The translations under genes and the position numbers were made by a program. From Paracoccaceae bacterium (GTDB lineage: Bacteria > Pseudomonadota > Alphaproteobacteria > Rhodobacterales > Rhodobacteraceae), in contig JAJFIC010000013.1 in NCBI GenBank assembly GCA_021775315.1, positions 1 to 50,375 of the forward strand: a stretch of DNA of 50,375 nt, in the 5' to 3' direction. Under the pieces are notes generated by a model. The model was given only the letters and a program-made list of their open reading frames with translations. It was not told the origin of the DNA and searched no databases. This document shows, piece by piece, positions 1 through 9,030 of this stretch. Within the stretch, counting starts at the first letter, position 1; each line of letters begins with the position of its first letter.

Positions 1-933
1 AATTACAACACCATGCTGTCTCAACGCGGCTGTCTGATGCTGGGCCATTCTGATGGCCAGATGGACGCCCATGCCCGCCGTGGCAACATGATGCACATGC
101 AAGGCGATGACGCTGTTCTGATGGATCGGAATGCTGTGAAAAAGCTGGTGCCCTATCTGAATTTCGACAATCCGCGGTTTCCGATTTATGGCGGGCTGAT
201 GCATTGGCGCGGTGGCACGGCGCGCCACGACGCGGTGGCATGGGGCTATGCGCGGGGCGCTGATATGCGCGGTGTGGATCTGATCCAAAACTGCGAAGTC
301 ACCGGATTTCGCATTGAAAACGGCAAGGTATTGGGGGTCGAAACCTCTCGCGGGTTCATAGGCGCGGGTAAGGTCGGCATGACGGTTGCCGGGCGCTCGT
401 CGCAGGTTGGCCAGATGGCTGGATTGCGGTTGCCGATCGAAAGCCATGTGTTGCAGGCCTTTGTGACTGAGGGCATCAAACCGGTCATCGACAACGTGAT
501 CTCGTTCGGGATGGGGCATTTTTATATCAGCCAATCCGACAAGGGCGGGCTGGTGTTTGGCGGTGATCTGGACATGTATAATTCTTACGCCCAGCGGGGG
601 AACCTGCCGATGGTTGAACATGTGGCCGAGGCGGGCATGGCCCTTATGCCAATGATCGGCAAAGCCAAAATGCTGCGCAGTTGGGGTGGCATCATGGACA
701 TGTCCATGGATGGAACCCCGATCATCGACAAAACTGACATTGAAGGTTTCTTTATAAATTGCGGTTGGTGTTACGGTGGCTTTAAGGCCGTGCCGGGATC
801 GGGCGACGTGTTTGCCCATCTGATGGCCACGGGCAATTACCACCCGGCGGCAGATAAATTCCTGCTCAAACGCTTTGAAACCGGCCACGTGATTGACGAG
901 ACCGGCAACGGCGCCAATCCGAACCTGCATTAG
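1..933 (+). CDS. soxB: Sarcosine oxidase beta subunit, 5'-truncated by the window edge
   Basis: This is the C-terminal 310 residues of the flavoprotein subunit of heterotetrameric sarcosine oxidase, which oxidises sarcosine to glycine and passes the methyl carbon to tetrahydrofolate. The reading frame is open to base 1, so the true start lies upstream; the family is about 410-420 residues, so roughly 105 are missing, including the N-terminal FAD-binding GxGxxG. Visible family signatures are SQRG and LGHSDGQMDAHARRG near the cut end, the RHDAVAWGYARGAD segment, and a C-terminal GWCYGGFKAVPGSG block. By analogy the His in RHDAV is a plausible covalent FMN site; that is inference. soxD, soxA and soxG follow directly, which makes the assignment firm. 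Confidence 0.95.
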   Translation, partial: NYNTMLSQRGCLMLGHSDGQMDAHARRGNMMHMQGDDAVLMDRNAVKKLVPYLNFDNPRFPIYGGLMHWRGGTARHDAVAWGYARGADMRGVDLIQNCEVTGFRIENGKVLGVETSRGFIGAGKVGMTVAGRSSQVGQMAGLRLPIESHVLQAFVTEGIKPVIDNVISFGMGHFYISQSDKGGLVFGGDLDMYNSYAQRGNLPMVEHVAEAGMALMPMIGKAKMLRSWGGIMDMSMDGTPIIDKTDIEGFFINCGWCYGGFKAVPGSGDVFAHLMATGNYHPAADKFLLKRFETGHVIDETGNGANPNLH

Positions 934-950
934 AAAAAGGGAGAGTATTC

Positions 951-1223
951 ATGCGTATCAACTGTCCCGTTTGTGGCGAAAGAGACAGCCGCGAGTTTCA
1001 TTATCGCGGTGCCGCCAAATTGCTGGATCGCCCCGACGGCGATGCCGGTGCCGAGGCGTTTCATGATTACGTTTATGTGCGCGAAAACCCCGCAGGCATA
1101 AACCGGGAATTGTGGTTCCACGAAAATGGCTGCCGCAGTTGGTTGGTGGCTGAACGGAATGTTTCAACCCATGAATTCCTGTCGGTAAAACTGGCGGCAG
1201 ACATAAAAAGAGGCATGAAATGA
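951..1223 (+). CDS. soxD: Sarcosine oxidase delta subunit
   Basis: A 90-residue protein of normal length for SoxD, the small zinc-binding subunit of heterotetrameric sarcosine oxidase. The zinc ligands of the family are visible as C5-P-V-C8 near the N-terminus and H57 with C61 in the FHENGC segment. It sits 17 bp after soxB with an AAAGGGAGAG ribosome binding site (934-947 region). Its last codons overlap the start of soxA through ATGA, so translation is probably coupled. There is no signal peptide; it acts in the cytoplasmic complex. Confidence 0.96.
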   Translation: MRINCPVCGERDSREFHYRGAAKLLDRPDGDAGAEAFHDYVYVRENPAGINRELWFHENGCRSWLVAERNVSTHEFLSVKLAADIKRGMK

Positions 1224-4159
1224 GCCGGTTACCCACAGGCGGCCTGCTGGACCGCAGTCAGCAGATCCCGTTCTCGTTCGACGGTGAGACCTATCTGGGC
1301 TTTAAGGGCGACACACTTGCCTCGGCCCTGTTGGCCAATGACGTGCGGCTTGTGGCGCGCTCGTTCAAATATCACCGGCCACGCGGTATTCTTACCGCAG
1401 GCTCAGAAGAACCGAACGCCTTGACGCAAATCGGCACAGGCGATCAGATCACCCCCAATGTGCGTGCCACCACGCAGGAGATATTTCGCGGACTTTGCGC
1501 AAAATCGCAAAACCGGTTCCCGTCCCTTGGTTTTGACGCGCTGGCGGTCAATGATTTGCTGTCGCCGTTTTTCAGTGCAGGCTTTTATTACAAAACATTC
1601 ATGTGGCCCAAAGCGTTCTGGGAAAAACTGTACGAGCCGATCATCCGCCGCGCTGCCGGTCTGGGTGCGTTAAGCGGTGCGCCCGATCTGGCGCATTACG
1701 ACAAAGCCTTTGCCCATTGTGACCTGTTGGTCATCGGGTCAGGCCCTGCCGGTCTGATGGCAGCACTGACGGCAGCCAAGGGTGGGTTGGACGTGATCCT
1801 TGCGGATGAGGATAGCCGCCTTGGGGGCCGTCTGAACAGCGAAACGTCGGGAATTGACGGCAAGGCCGGTCATGTCTGGGCGGCTGAAACCGTGGCGGTA
1901 CTGGCCGACATGCCAAATGTCCGGCTGATGTCACGCACCACGGTGACCGGGGCCTATGACGGTGGCACGTATGGCGCGCTGGAACGAGTGTCGCACCATG
2001 TGGCGGATGCGCGCGCGGCAGCCCCGCTTGAAACCTTTTGGCGTATCGTGGCCAAGCGGACCATCCTTGCTGGTGGCGCGATCGAGCGACCAATTGCCTT
2101 TCCTAATAACGACCGGCCGGGAATCATGATGGCGTCGGCCGTTCGGACATATGTCAACCGGTTCGCGGCTTTGCCGGGGCAGGATGTGAGTATTTTTACG
2201 AACAATGATGATGGCCATCGCACGGCAGCCGATCTTGCAGCCCTTGGGGTTCGGATCGCCGGTGTGATCGACACCCGCGCCGATGTTGCCGTTAGCGGTG
2301 ACTACCCGGTACTAAGCGGGGCCGAGGTGGTTGATACAGCCGGGCGCAAAGGGTTGCGCGAAATTACGGTGCGTACCGCATCGGGCCTGCGCAAGATCAA
2401 AACCGATTGTCTGGCGGTTTCCGGTGGTTGGAACCCCAGCGTTCATCTGACCTGTCATTTGAATAGCCGACCGGTCTGGCGCGAGGATATCGCCGCCTTT
2501 GTTCCGGCCGAAAATGCAATTCCCGGCATGCTCGTGGCCGGGGCAGCAAATGGTGATTTTTCCACACACGCCGCCCTTAAAGCCGGCGTCGATGCTGCCA
2601 AAGCGACGCTGAAAGATATGGGCCGCAAGACTGTGCGTACCACTTTGCCAAAGGCCGAAGACACGCCTGTGTCGATCACGCCGTTCTGGCATGTGGATGG
2701 CGGCAAAGGTCGCGCGTGGCTTGATATGCAAAATGATGTGACGACAAAGGACGTGAAGCTCGCGCATCAGGAGAATTTCCGCTCGGTTGAGCATATGAAG
2801 CGTTATACCACGCTTGGCATGGCCACGGATCAGGGCAAAACCAGCAATATCGGCGCGCTGGCGATCATGGCCGATCTGACCGGACGGTCGATCCCTGAAA
2901 CCGGCACAACGACGTTTCGCCCCCCCTATTCCCCGGTCGCTATGGGCGCACTGGGTGCGCATGGCGCGGACAAAGGGTTCGCGCCGGAACGGTTCATCCC
3001 CTCGGATCTGTTGGCGCGTGAAATGGATGGTGTAATGGTCGAGGCTGGCCTGTGGTATCGCCCAAGCTGGTTCCAGAAACCCGGTGAAACCCATTGGCGG
3101 CAATCTTGCGACCGCGAGGTTCAAATGGTGCGCGACACGGTCGGCATTTGCGACGTGACCACGCTTGGCAAAATCGACGTGCAGGGCAAGGACGCTGCGG
3201 AATTTCTGGATCGTGTGTATTCCAACATGTTTTCGACCCTCAAAATCGGGCGGGTCCGGTATGGTCTGATGCTGCGCGAGGACGGCATGGTGATGGATGA
3301 CGGCACCGCCGCGCGATTGGGTGAGCGGCATTTTGTGATGACCACAACAACCGCCGCTGCGGGTCAGGTAATGACGCATCTGGATTTCTGCGCGCAGGTT
3401 CTGTGGCCCGAACTGGATGTTCAGTTTATCTCGGTCACGGAACAATGGGCGCAGTTTGCAATCGCGGGGCCAAAGTCACGTGAATTGCTGGATGCGTTGT
3501 GTGATGAGCCGATCACGAACGAAGCGTTTCCCTATATGTCCTGTGGCGACATCACGCTTGGCAAAATCAAAGCACGGCTTTTCCGCATCTCGTTTTCCGG
3601 TGAACATGCGTATGAAATCGCGGTTCCCGCGCGCTATGGTGATGCGTTGTCGCGCGAATTGAAAATCCGGGCCGAGTCGTTTGGCGGCGGCTATTACGGC
3701 ATGGAGGCGCTGAATGTTCTGCGGCTTGAAAAGGGTTTTGTCACGCATGCCGAAATTCACGGTCGTATAACTGCGGATGATATTGGCATGGGCAGGATGG
3801 TGTCTGACAAGAAAGACAGCGTTGGCAAAGTATCCAGCCAGCGGCCCGGTATGTCCGGCCCGGAACGCGAACAACTGGTTGGTCTGAAACCCGTGGGTGC
3901 GGTCAAACAATTGCTGGGCGGCGCGCATCTGTTCAATCCGGGGGATGAGGCGATCCGCACCAACGATCAGGGCTATATCACCAGCCATTGCTTTTCACCG
4001 CATCTAGGCCATCCGATAGCGCAGGCATTTGTGAAAAATGGCCGGGCCAGAATTGGCGAGAAAATCCGTATGGTGGACCACTTGCGCGAGGTCGAAACCC
4101 TGTGCGAGATTTGTTCGCCCGTGTTTCTTGATCCAGAAGGGGAGAAGCTCCGTGGTTGA
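1220..4159 (+). CDS. soxA: Sarcosine oxidase alpha subunit
   Basis: A 979-residue protein, the usual size for SoxA. The N-terminal about 100 residues have the ferredoxin-like fold region with the RSFKYHRPRGI and GSEEPNAL signatures. A dinucleotide-binding domain starts near residue 170 with VIGSGPAGLMAA and binds NAD+. The C-terminal about 390 residues are a GcvT-like aminomethyltransferase domain, beginning around the WYRPSWF and CDVTTLGKIDVQG segments, where the methylene group is transferred to tetrahydrofolate. The ATGA overlap with soxD and the 8-bp overlap with soxG indicate one operon and coupled translation. No frameshift or missing domain is seen. Confidence 0.97.
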   Translation: MSRLPTGGLLDRSQQIPFSFDGETYLGFKGDTLASALLANDVRLVARSFKYHRPRGILTAGSEEPNALTQIGTGDQITPNVRATTQEIFRGLCAKSQNRFPSLGFDALAVNDLLSPFFSAGFYYKTFMWPKAFWEKLYEPIIRRAAGLGALSGAPDLAHYDKAFAHCDLLVIGSGPAGLMAALTAAKGGLDVILADEDSRLGGRLNSETSGIDGKAGHVWAAETVAVLADMPNVRLMSRTTVTGAYDGGTYGALERVSHHVADARAAAPLETFWRIVAKRTILAGGAIERPIAFPNNDRPGIMMASAVRTYVNRFAALPGQDVSIFTNNDDGHRTAADLAALGVRIAGVIDTRADVAVSGDYPVLSGAEVVDTAGRKGLREITVRTASGLRKIKTDCLAVSGGWNPSVHLTCHLNSRPVWREDIAAFVPAENAIPGMLVAGAANGDFSTHAALKAGVDAAKATLKDMGRKTVRTTLPKAEDTPVSITPFWHVDGGKGRAWLDMQNDVTTKDVKLAHQENFRSVEHMKRYTTLGMATDQGKTSNIGALAIMADLTGRSIPETGTTTFRPPYSPVAMGALGAHGADKGFAPERFIPSDLLAREMDGVMVEAGLWYRPSWFQKPGETHWRQSCDREVQMVRDTVGICDVTTLGKIDVQGKDAAEFLDRVYSNMFSTLKIGRVRYGLMLREDGMVMDDGTAARLGERHFVMTTTTAAAGQVMTHLDFCAQVLWPELDVQFISVTEQWAQFAIAGPKSRELLDALCDEPITNEAFPYMSCGDITLGKIKARLFRISFSGEHAYEIAVPARYGDALSRELKIRAESFGGGYYGMEALNVLRLEKGFVTHAEIHGRITADDIGMGRMVSDKKDSVGKVSSQRPGMSGPEREQLVGLKPVGAVKQLLGGAHLFNPGDEAIRTNDQGYITSHCFSPHLGHPIAQAFVKNGRARIGEKIRMVDHLREVETLCEICSPVFLDPEGEKLRG

Positions 4160-4706
4160 TCTGATCGCTAAAACCCCGCTTGCAGGTATTTTGCCCATTA
4201 ACGCCGGTGAGACTGTGTTGACCGAGGCAAGCCCGGCCAGCATCACGTCTGTAATGCCGCATCAGGGCCGTGAAAAGGCGCTGGGTGAGGCTTTGAAAAA
4301 AGCACACGATATCGGCCTGCCTGCTGTCGGTCGCTCCAGCGGCACAGCGGCGCTGCGTATGATTTGGACCGGGCGTGGGCAATATATGCTGGTTGGCAAT
4401 AAGCCAGCCGCCCGCGCATTGGCGCGTTCATCAACTTTGACCGACCAATCTGACGGCTGGGCGGTCATGCAGTTGACGGGCGATAATGCCGCTCAGGTCA
4501 TGGCGCGCCTGTGTCCGCTTGATCTGCGGGCCGCAAGCTTTAAGAACGGCCATACGGCACGGACCGAGCTTGCCCATATAATGGCCGTGGTCAGCCGTAT
4601 TCCGAAAGGGTTTGAGATTATGGTCATGCGCAGTTTTGCCCAAACCGCCGTCACCAGCCTGCAACAGGCAATGGACAGCGTAGCGGCACAATGGACGCGC
4701 ACATGA
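4152..4706 (+). CDS. soxG: Sarcosine oxidase gamma subunit
   Basis: SoxG completes the heterotetramer. I choose the GTG at 4152 as start because an AGAAGGGGAG ribosome binding site lies just upstream. The resulting 184 residues match the family's usual length, whereas the longer open frame back to 4038 would lie inside soxA. The start overlaps the soxA stop by 8 bp. Visible features are the N-terminal segment with LAGILPINAGE, a central GRSSGTAALRMIWTGRGQY block and a C-terminal HIMAVVSRIPKGFEIMVMRSF segment typical of SoxG, which resembles the GcvT C-terminal fold. No catalytic residues are known for this subunit. Confidence 0.93.
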   Translation: MVDLIAKTPLAGILPINAGETVLTEASPASITSVMPHQGREKALGEALKKAHDIGLPAVGRSSGTAALRMIWTGRGQYMLVGNKPAARALARSSTLTDQSDGWAVMQLTGDNAAQVMARLCPLDLRAASFKNGHTARTELAHIMAVVSRIPKGFEIMVMRSFAQTAVTSLQQAMDSVAAQWTRT

Positions 4707-5017
4707 AACTTCTTTCCATTATTTTAGTTGTCGCCGGATTTCACACAATACCTGCAATTGCCGATGAACCAGCAGATTTGACCCGGTTCCTTCAGGATGG
4801 TGCAAACGCTGGCTTTATTGCCGCCGCGATTACCACGCTGGATGATTGCGACGTCCCTCTCAGCTTTACGCAATCCCGCGACGTTGAAAGTAAAGGTCGC
4901 ATCGTACTTTCCATAGGGTGCGCTGAGCCGAGCAACGAACACGCAATGCTGTTATTTTTTAATGAGTATGAAGATGGAACAAAGCTTTGGTTCGAAGAGA
5001 TCATGCTGATCCCATGA
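4703..5017 (+). CDS. Small secreted hypothetical protein coupled to soxG
   Basis: A 104-residue protein I do not recognise. The ATG at 4703 overlaps the soxG stop as ATGA, suggesting translational coupling; an ATG at 4691 would add MDAH and is less convincing. Residues 1-21 (MKLLSIILVVAGF ... AIA) look like a Sec signal peptide with cleavage after AIA-D. The mature part is acidic and has two cysteines (in DDCDVP and SIGCAEP) that could form a disulfide in the periplasm. Position suggests it belongs to the sox operon, but no role in sarcosine oxidation is known. The stop codon lies inside a short hairpin. Confidence 0.6.
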   Translation: MKLLSIILVVAGFHTIPAIADEPADLTRFLQDGANAGFIAAAITTLDDCDVPLSFTQSRDVESKGRIVLSIGCAEPSNEHAMLLFFNEYEDGTKLWFEEIMLIP

Positions 5018-5022
5018 TCAGC
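5005..5022 (+). terminator. Candidate hairpin at the end of the sox operon
   Basis: GCTGATC (5005-5011) and GATCAGC (5016-5022) form a perfect 7-bp stem with a CCAT loop, overlapping the stop codon of the small secreted protein. The sequence after it is only weakly T-rich (TGGGTTCATT), so a classical intrinsic terminator is not clearly supported; it may instead protect the mRNA 3' end. Confidence 0.3.
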
Positions 5023-5308
5023 TGGGTTCATTAGGGCGCACGCACGCCACGGCAAGCATGGGCGACGAGGACGGGCTGCAAACGCCCTTTCTGAAGGTTG
5101 CCGTTTTGCTGCCAATCTTGGCTATTGCGTTGATCTTTCAGAGATAGATTGTCGAAATAACCACAAGCGACAAGCGATTCTAGGCCTTGTCGTAGCGCTA
5201 AAAAGCCTTGCAAGGTTGTGGCTTTTGAACCAGAAACACACGCAATGACGGAACTTTGCTAATGTCCTTTCGAGCACTCTCTTTGGGTGTCAAAATTTGG
5301 GTTGTTTT
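5023..5308. other. Intergenic stretch without a convincing gene
   Basis: About 285 bp between the sox operon and the O-methyltransferase. Short open frames exist on both strands but have no start with a ribosome binding site, no recognisable motif and no hydrophobic segment. It may hold the promoter of the downstream gene; I cannot pick out a good -35/-10 pair. Confidence 0.4.
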
Positions 5309-6001
5309 ATGAGAAAAAATATATCGATGAACCTGGCTGTGCCGGTTCGCAAAATGGAACGTGCTATTGCCGCAGACAATTTGGATGGGCAATTCGCGGC
5401 ACTAAAAGACACACCACAACTTTCCGGTCGCGAGGAAATTTGGGGCCAAGCGGCAGAGCGTATGGGGGCTGACGAACCCGTTCTGGTGTTGGAGTTCGGC
5501 GTATACAAGGGCAAGTCAATGCGCTTTTGGGCGGATAAATTCACCAACCCTGCCAGCAGCCTGCACGGCTTTGATAGTTTCCGTGGCTTACCCGAGGACT
5601 GGTTGACGAAGTTCCCCCAGGGCGCGTTTGACGTTCAAGGCCAGACGCCTAACATAGATGACGACCGTGTTGCGTTTCATGTTGGTTGGATCCAGAACAC
5701 GTTGCCCGTCTTTCTTGATGAAAACGCAGAGCTGATCAAAAATGCCAAAAATGTTCTCGTTCATATCGACGTGGACATCTATTCGGCTTCGCTATTTGTT
5801 TTGGCGACGCTCTGGCATAAATTGGACAAATTCTCGCTAATGTTTGATGAGTTCAGCGTGGACGAGAACCAATCTTTTGCCGATTTTACGTCGGCCTTTC
5901 CGGTAAAATACGAATTCCATTCGCACGTCCTGAACCGAGGCGGCATTCCGGCACAAGTATCCTGTTTTGTCGAGCGCGTTCCCTTAGACCTAGACACCTA
6001 A
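5309..6001 (+). CDS. TylF-like class I SAM-dependent methyltransferase
   Basis: A protein of about 230 residues resembling the TylF/macrocin O-methyltransferase family. Motif I is VLEFGVYKGKSMRFWA near residue 50, followed by the HGFDSFRGLPEDW segment common in this family and an acidic HIDVDIYSAS segment that corresponds to the metal-binding region. The ATG at 5309 is chosen; a TTG at 5297 and an ATG at 5327 are alternatives, and none has a strong ribosome binding site. It stands alone on plus, facing the Old Yellow Enzyme gene, so context does not reveal the substrate. Such enzymes often methylate hydroxyl groups of sugars or small metabolites. Confidence 0.8.
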   Translation: MRKNISMNLAVPVRKMERAIAADNLDGQFAALKDTPQLSGREEIWGQAAERMGADEPVLVLEFGVYKGKSMRFWADKFTNPASSLHGFDSFRGLPEDWLTKFPQGAFDVQGQTPNIDDDRVAFHVGWIQNTLPVFLDENAELIKNAKNVLVHIDVDIYSASLFVLATLWHKLDKFSLMFDEFSVDENQSFADFTSAFPVKYEFHSHVLNRGGIPAQVSCFVERVPLDLDT

Positions 6002-6194
6002 TATCCGTGCGAAGGCAGGTTTTTCAGGCCTAAAGAATCTACTGCGATAATGTCAAAGTGAAGTCCGCGTCACACGTGGGCTGATCCCGCCAGTGTATGT
6101 TTGCCGGTTTTTTTGAAGCAAGGCGGAGGTGGTCAATCCGTTTCACCAGATGCACCATTGATGACGATTGGGGAACTAACCCTTCGCATCGGGA

Positions 6195-7337
6195 TCAGTT
6201 CTTTGGTTGATAGAAATCCGAGGTTGCCAGACGTCCGGCCAACCACCAACCGTATTGATCGGGCCAGGTTTTGAACGTGGTGTCATAGCCCAGCGTATCT
6301 GCCGCATGCAGGGGCCATGCGGGGTCAACCAAGGCTTCGCGCGCGATTGCAACCAGATCGGCATGGCCTTCGGCTAGGATCGCCTCGGCCTGTTCTGCGT
6401 GGGTAATCAGACCGACGGCCATGGTTGTCATGCCTGTGTCTTTGCCCACCCGCGCCGCATATGGCACCTGAAATCCGGGTTGCCGCCTGCCACCGCCGGT
6501 CGCCGGGCCGGAAATGCCGCCGGATGAACAATCAACAACATCAACGCCGCGCGCCTTCAATTCCCGTGCAAGCACAACCGTATCATCAAGCTGCCAGCCT
6601 GCGGCATCACCATCCACCGCGGATGTTCTGAAAAACAGCGGCAACTCGTCAGGCCACACGGCGCGGACGGTTTCAACGACTTCTAAGGCCAAGCGCATAC
6701 GCCCAGCCAGATCACCGCCATAAATATCACTGCGCTGGTTGGACAGCGGCGACAGGAAGCTGTGGATCAGATAGCCATGCGCACCATGAATTTCGGCAAT
6801 TTTGTACCCAGCCGCCAAGGCCCGTTGCGCGGCGGCCGCGTAATCGGCCTTTAATTCCGCGATATCATCAAGTGTCAGCGCATGGGGTTCCGGCCATCCA
6901 TCGGCAACCGGAATGGCGGACGGGCCGACCGGGCTCCACGGCATGTCGCCACGGGCAAAGTCCGCCTCGTTCAGCGGACCATTGCCGAACCAAGGGCGTT
7001 GCATCCCGGATTTCCGACCCGCATGGCCCAGCTGAATCGCGGGAATAGCACCGTTTCTAAGCGCAAACTGTGTCACCCGAGCATGCCCCGCGATCTGGCT
7101 GTCAGTCCACAAACCGGGGCAGCCATGGGTGATCCTGCCTGATTTCTGCACCGCAGTTGCCTCGGTAAACACGATGCCCGCGCCGCCGGTGGCGAAACGA
7201 CCCAGATGAACCAGATGCCAATCTTCAAGATGGCCATCATGCGCCGTGTACTGACACATCGGTGAAATCACGATGCGGTTGCGGGTGGTAACACCCCTGA
7301 GCGTGAGGGGCTGAAAAAGCTTAGGCAGATCGGTCAT
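6195..7337 (-). CDS. Old Yellow Enzyme family NADH:flavin oxidoreductase (YqjM-like)
   Basis: A 380-residue FMN-dependent ene-reductase that would reduce activated C=C bonds using NAD(P)H. The N-terminus carries SPMCQY with Cys28, the redox-tuning cysteine of the YqjM-type (class III) group. The middle has HGAHGYLIHSFLSP followed by NQRSDIYGG, the active-site and FMN-binding signature. The start at 7337 is favoured over the longer frame to 7367 by an AAAGGAAC ribosome binding site and by family alignment of MTDLPKLFQPL. It diverges from the Gfo/Idh gene across about 100 bp. Confidence 0.93.
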   Translation of the reverse strand: MTDLPKLFQPLTLRGVTTRNRIVISPMCQYTAHDGHLEDWHLVHLGRFATGGAGIVFTEATAVQKSGRITHGCPGLWTDSQIAGHARVTQFALRNGAIPAIQLGHAGRKSGMQRPWFGNGPLNEADFARGDMPWSPVGPSAIPVADGWPEPHALTLDDIAELKADYAAAAQRALAAGYKIAEIHGAHGYLIHSFLSPLSNQRSDIYGGDLAGRMRLALEVVETVRAVWPDELPLFFRTSAVDGDAAGWQLDDTVVLARELKARGVDVVDCSSGGISGPATGGGRRQPGFQVPYAARVGKDTGMTTMAVGLITHAEQAEAILAEGHADLVAIAREALVDPAWPLHAADTLGYDTTFKTWPDQYGWWLAGRLATSDFYQPKN

Positions 7338-7442
7338 CGGGGTTCCTTTGATGGGATTGGCAAACAACTATCGTTGTGTGTATCCGGTGGCAATCCTGCG
7401 ATCGGTCCTGTAATTGTTGCTTGGGTAATTTGAGGGATCAAA

Positions 7443-8408
7443 ATGGCGGTAAAAACGGCGATCATCGGCTTGGGCATCATGGGGCGGCGAATGCTGGAAC
7501 ATATGTGCCTGCATGACGGATACGTGCCTGATTATCTGTGGGACCCTGATGCGGCCTCTTGCGATCTGGCGTTGGAAATCGCGCCCGGTGCCAAGATCAT
7601 GCCATCCGCCGAGGCTGCCATCGCCAGCGCTGATTTGGTCTATCTTGCCTGCCCGCCCGGCCCTCGCAAAGCTTATGCGCTGGCCGCCGCTACTGCCGGC
7701 AAGGGGATTTTTCTGGAAAAACCGCTTGGCGTTGATATCGCGGAAAGCATTGATTTGGTTGACCGGTTGACTGCGGCGGATATTCCGGTGGCGGTGAATT
7801 TCACCCAAGCCGCTGGTGCCGCGCTGACAGATGTTTCAGCGGCGGCGAGGGCTGGTGAACTGGGCGATCTTTTAGGCGTCGATATCATCGTGACATATGC
7901 AAATTGGCCGCGGGTATGGCAAAAAGCGGCGGATTGGCTGCGGTTTCGCGACGAAGGTGGCATGACGCGCGAAGTCATCTCGCATTTTCTGTTCTTCTCC
8001 GAACGCATGCTTGGCCCGCTGACCCTGATCTGGGCACGCCCAAATTTCCCAGCCGACCCGTCGCTTTGCGAAACGCAAGTTCTGGCAAGGCTGGAAGATG
8101 CGCAAGGCCACGCTGTCAGCGTCATGGCCAGCGTCGGCGGGGCGCAGCCTGACCGGCAGGAATTAACTGTCAAAGGATCAAAGACCAGTCGCCGGATTTC
8201 GGATTTCTACCGCGATGCTGCGTCAACCGGCGGGGATTTCATCGCTGTAGGGGTTGAGCCAGCCGATCCTCGGGCAGCAAGTCTGAAGGGCCAGTTGGAT
8301 GATCTGCTGAAGCTGTTGAAAAAGCAGCCCAACCGTCTGGCGACCCCGGCCGAGGCCCTGCGGGTGCAGATTTTGGTTGAGGGAATTCTGGGCGGCAAAG
8401 ACGGCTGA
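7443..8408 (+). CDS. Gfo/Idh/MocA family oxidoreductase
   Basis: A 321-residue NAD(P)-dependent dehydrogenase of the Gfo/Idh/MocA superfamily, which acts on sugars, inositols and related polyols. It begins with the Rossmann signature IIGLGIMGRRM, has the cofactor-binding EKPLG motif near residue 97 and a central GGMTREVISH segment where the family places active-site residues. A GAGGGATCAAA ribosome binding site precedes the ATG. A GtrA-like gene follows 26 bp downstream and an epimerase after that, suggesting a small sugar-modification unit. The exact substrate cannot be told. Confidence 0.88.
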   Translation: MAVKTAIIGLGIMGRRMLEHMCLHDGYVPDYLWDPDAASCDLALEIAPGAKIMPSAEAAIASADLVYLACPPGPRKAYALAAATAGKGIFLEKPLGVDIAESIDLVDRLTAADIPVAVNFTQAAGAALTDVSAAARAGELGDLLGVDIIVTYANWPRVWQKAADWLRFRDEGGMTREVISHFLFFSERMLGPLTLIWARPNFPADPSLCETQVLARLEDAQGHAVSVMASVGGAQPDRQELTVKGSKTSRRISDFYRDAASTGGDFIAVGVEPADPRAASLKGQLDDLLKLLKKQPNRLATPAEALRVQILVEGILGGKDG

Positions 8409-8434
8409 TCTGGTCAATAGTCAAGGATTGAAAC

Positions 8435-8845
8435 GTGAAAAAACACCAACTTGTCATGCGCTATGGGATGTTCGCAGTCGCGGCAACTGTTGCAAATCTG
8501 GCGGTGCAAAGGGTTGTTTTGGGTGTTGATTCAAGCGAGTTCGGCTTTGCGCTGGCGGTGTTTTCCGGCACCTTGGCAGGGCTGGTTCTGAAGTATATTC
8601 TGGACAAGCGCTGGATATTTTTTGACACCGCGCAGGGTGTGGCAACGCATACCAAAAAATTCACGCTCTACACCCTGATGGGCGTCGTCACGACGTTGAT
8701 CTTCTGGGGCAGCGAAACCGCTTTTTGGCTGATCTGGCAAACTGATGCGATGCGTGAACTGGGCGCAGTTCTGGGCCTGATGGTGGGATATGTCATCAAA
8801 TACAACCTCGACCGCAAGTTTGTTTTTCAAACAGAGCCGCGCTGA
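8435..8845 (+). CDS. GtrA-like small membrane protein
   Basis: A 136-residue protein with four hydrophobic segments, roughly residues 9-28, 36-56, 76-98 and 107-124, as in the GtrA family. Conserved-looking features are RYGMFAVAATVANL at the start, the KYILDKRWIF segment after helix two, and the closing GYVIKYNLDRKFVF. GtrA-type proteins are thought to help move lipid-linked sugars across the inner membrane or otherwise serve cell-envelope polysaccharide synthesis. Its place between a Gfo/Idh oxidoreductase and an NAD-dependent epimerase fits that. No glycosyltransferase lies in this window. Confidence 0.88.
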   Translation: MKKHQLVMRYGMFAVAATVANLAVQRVVLGVDSSEFGFALAVFSGTLAGLVLKYILDKRWIFFDTAQGVATHTKKFTLYTLMGVVTTLIFWGSETAFWLIWQTDAMRELGAVLGLMVGYVIKYNLDRKFVFQTEPR

Positions 8846-9030
8846 AGGGACGACTTTGATGGTTGCCAAAAACGTGAATGGCAAAAGGCCAAAAACCAAA
8901 TGGATATTGATTCAGGTCATGTTTTGACGTTGCTGGCTGTCCTATTTCGACAAAGCGCAAAGCGCGTGGGTCTTTGGCGAACGTGCCGGGTGATCCGCGA
9001 CGACAACCAATCAATCGGGGCAACAAAGGC

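Noticed and set aside
2312-3445. A long minus-strand open frame inside soxA
   Set aside because: The plus-strand reading is a full-length, well-matched SoxA; the reverse frame has a composition rich in His, Arg and Cys typical of antisense frames.
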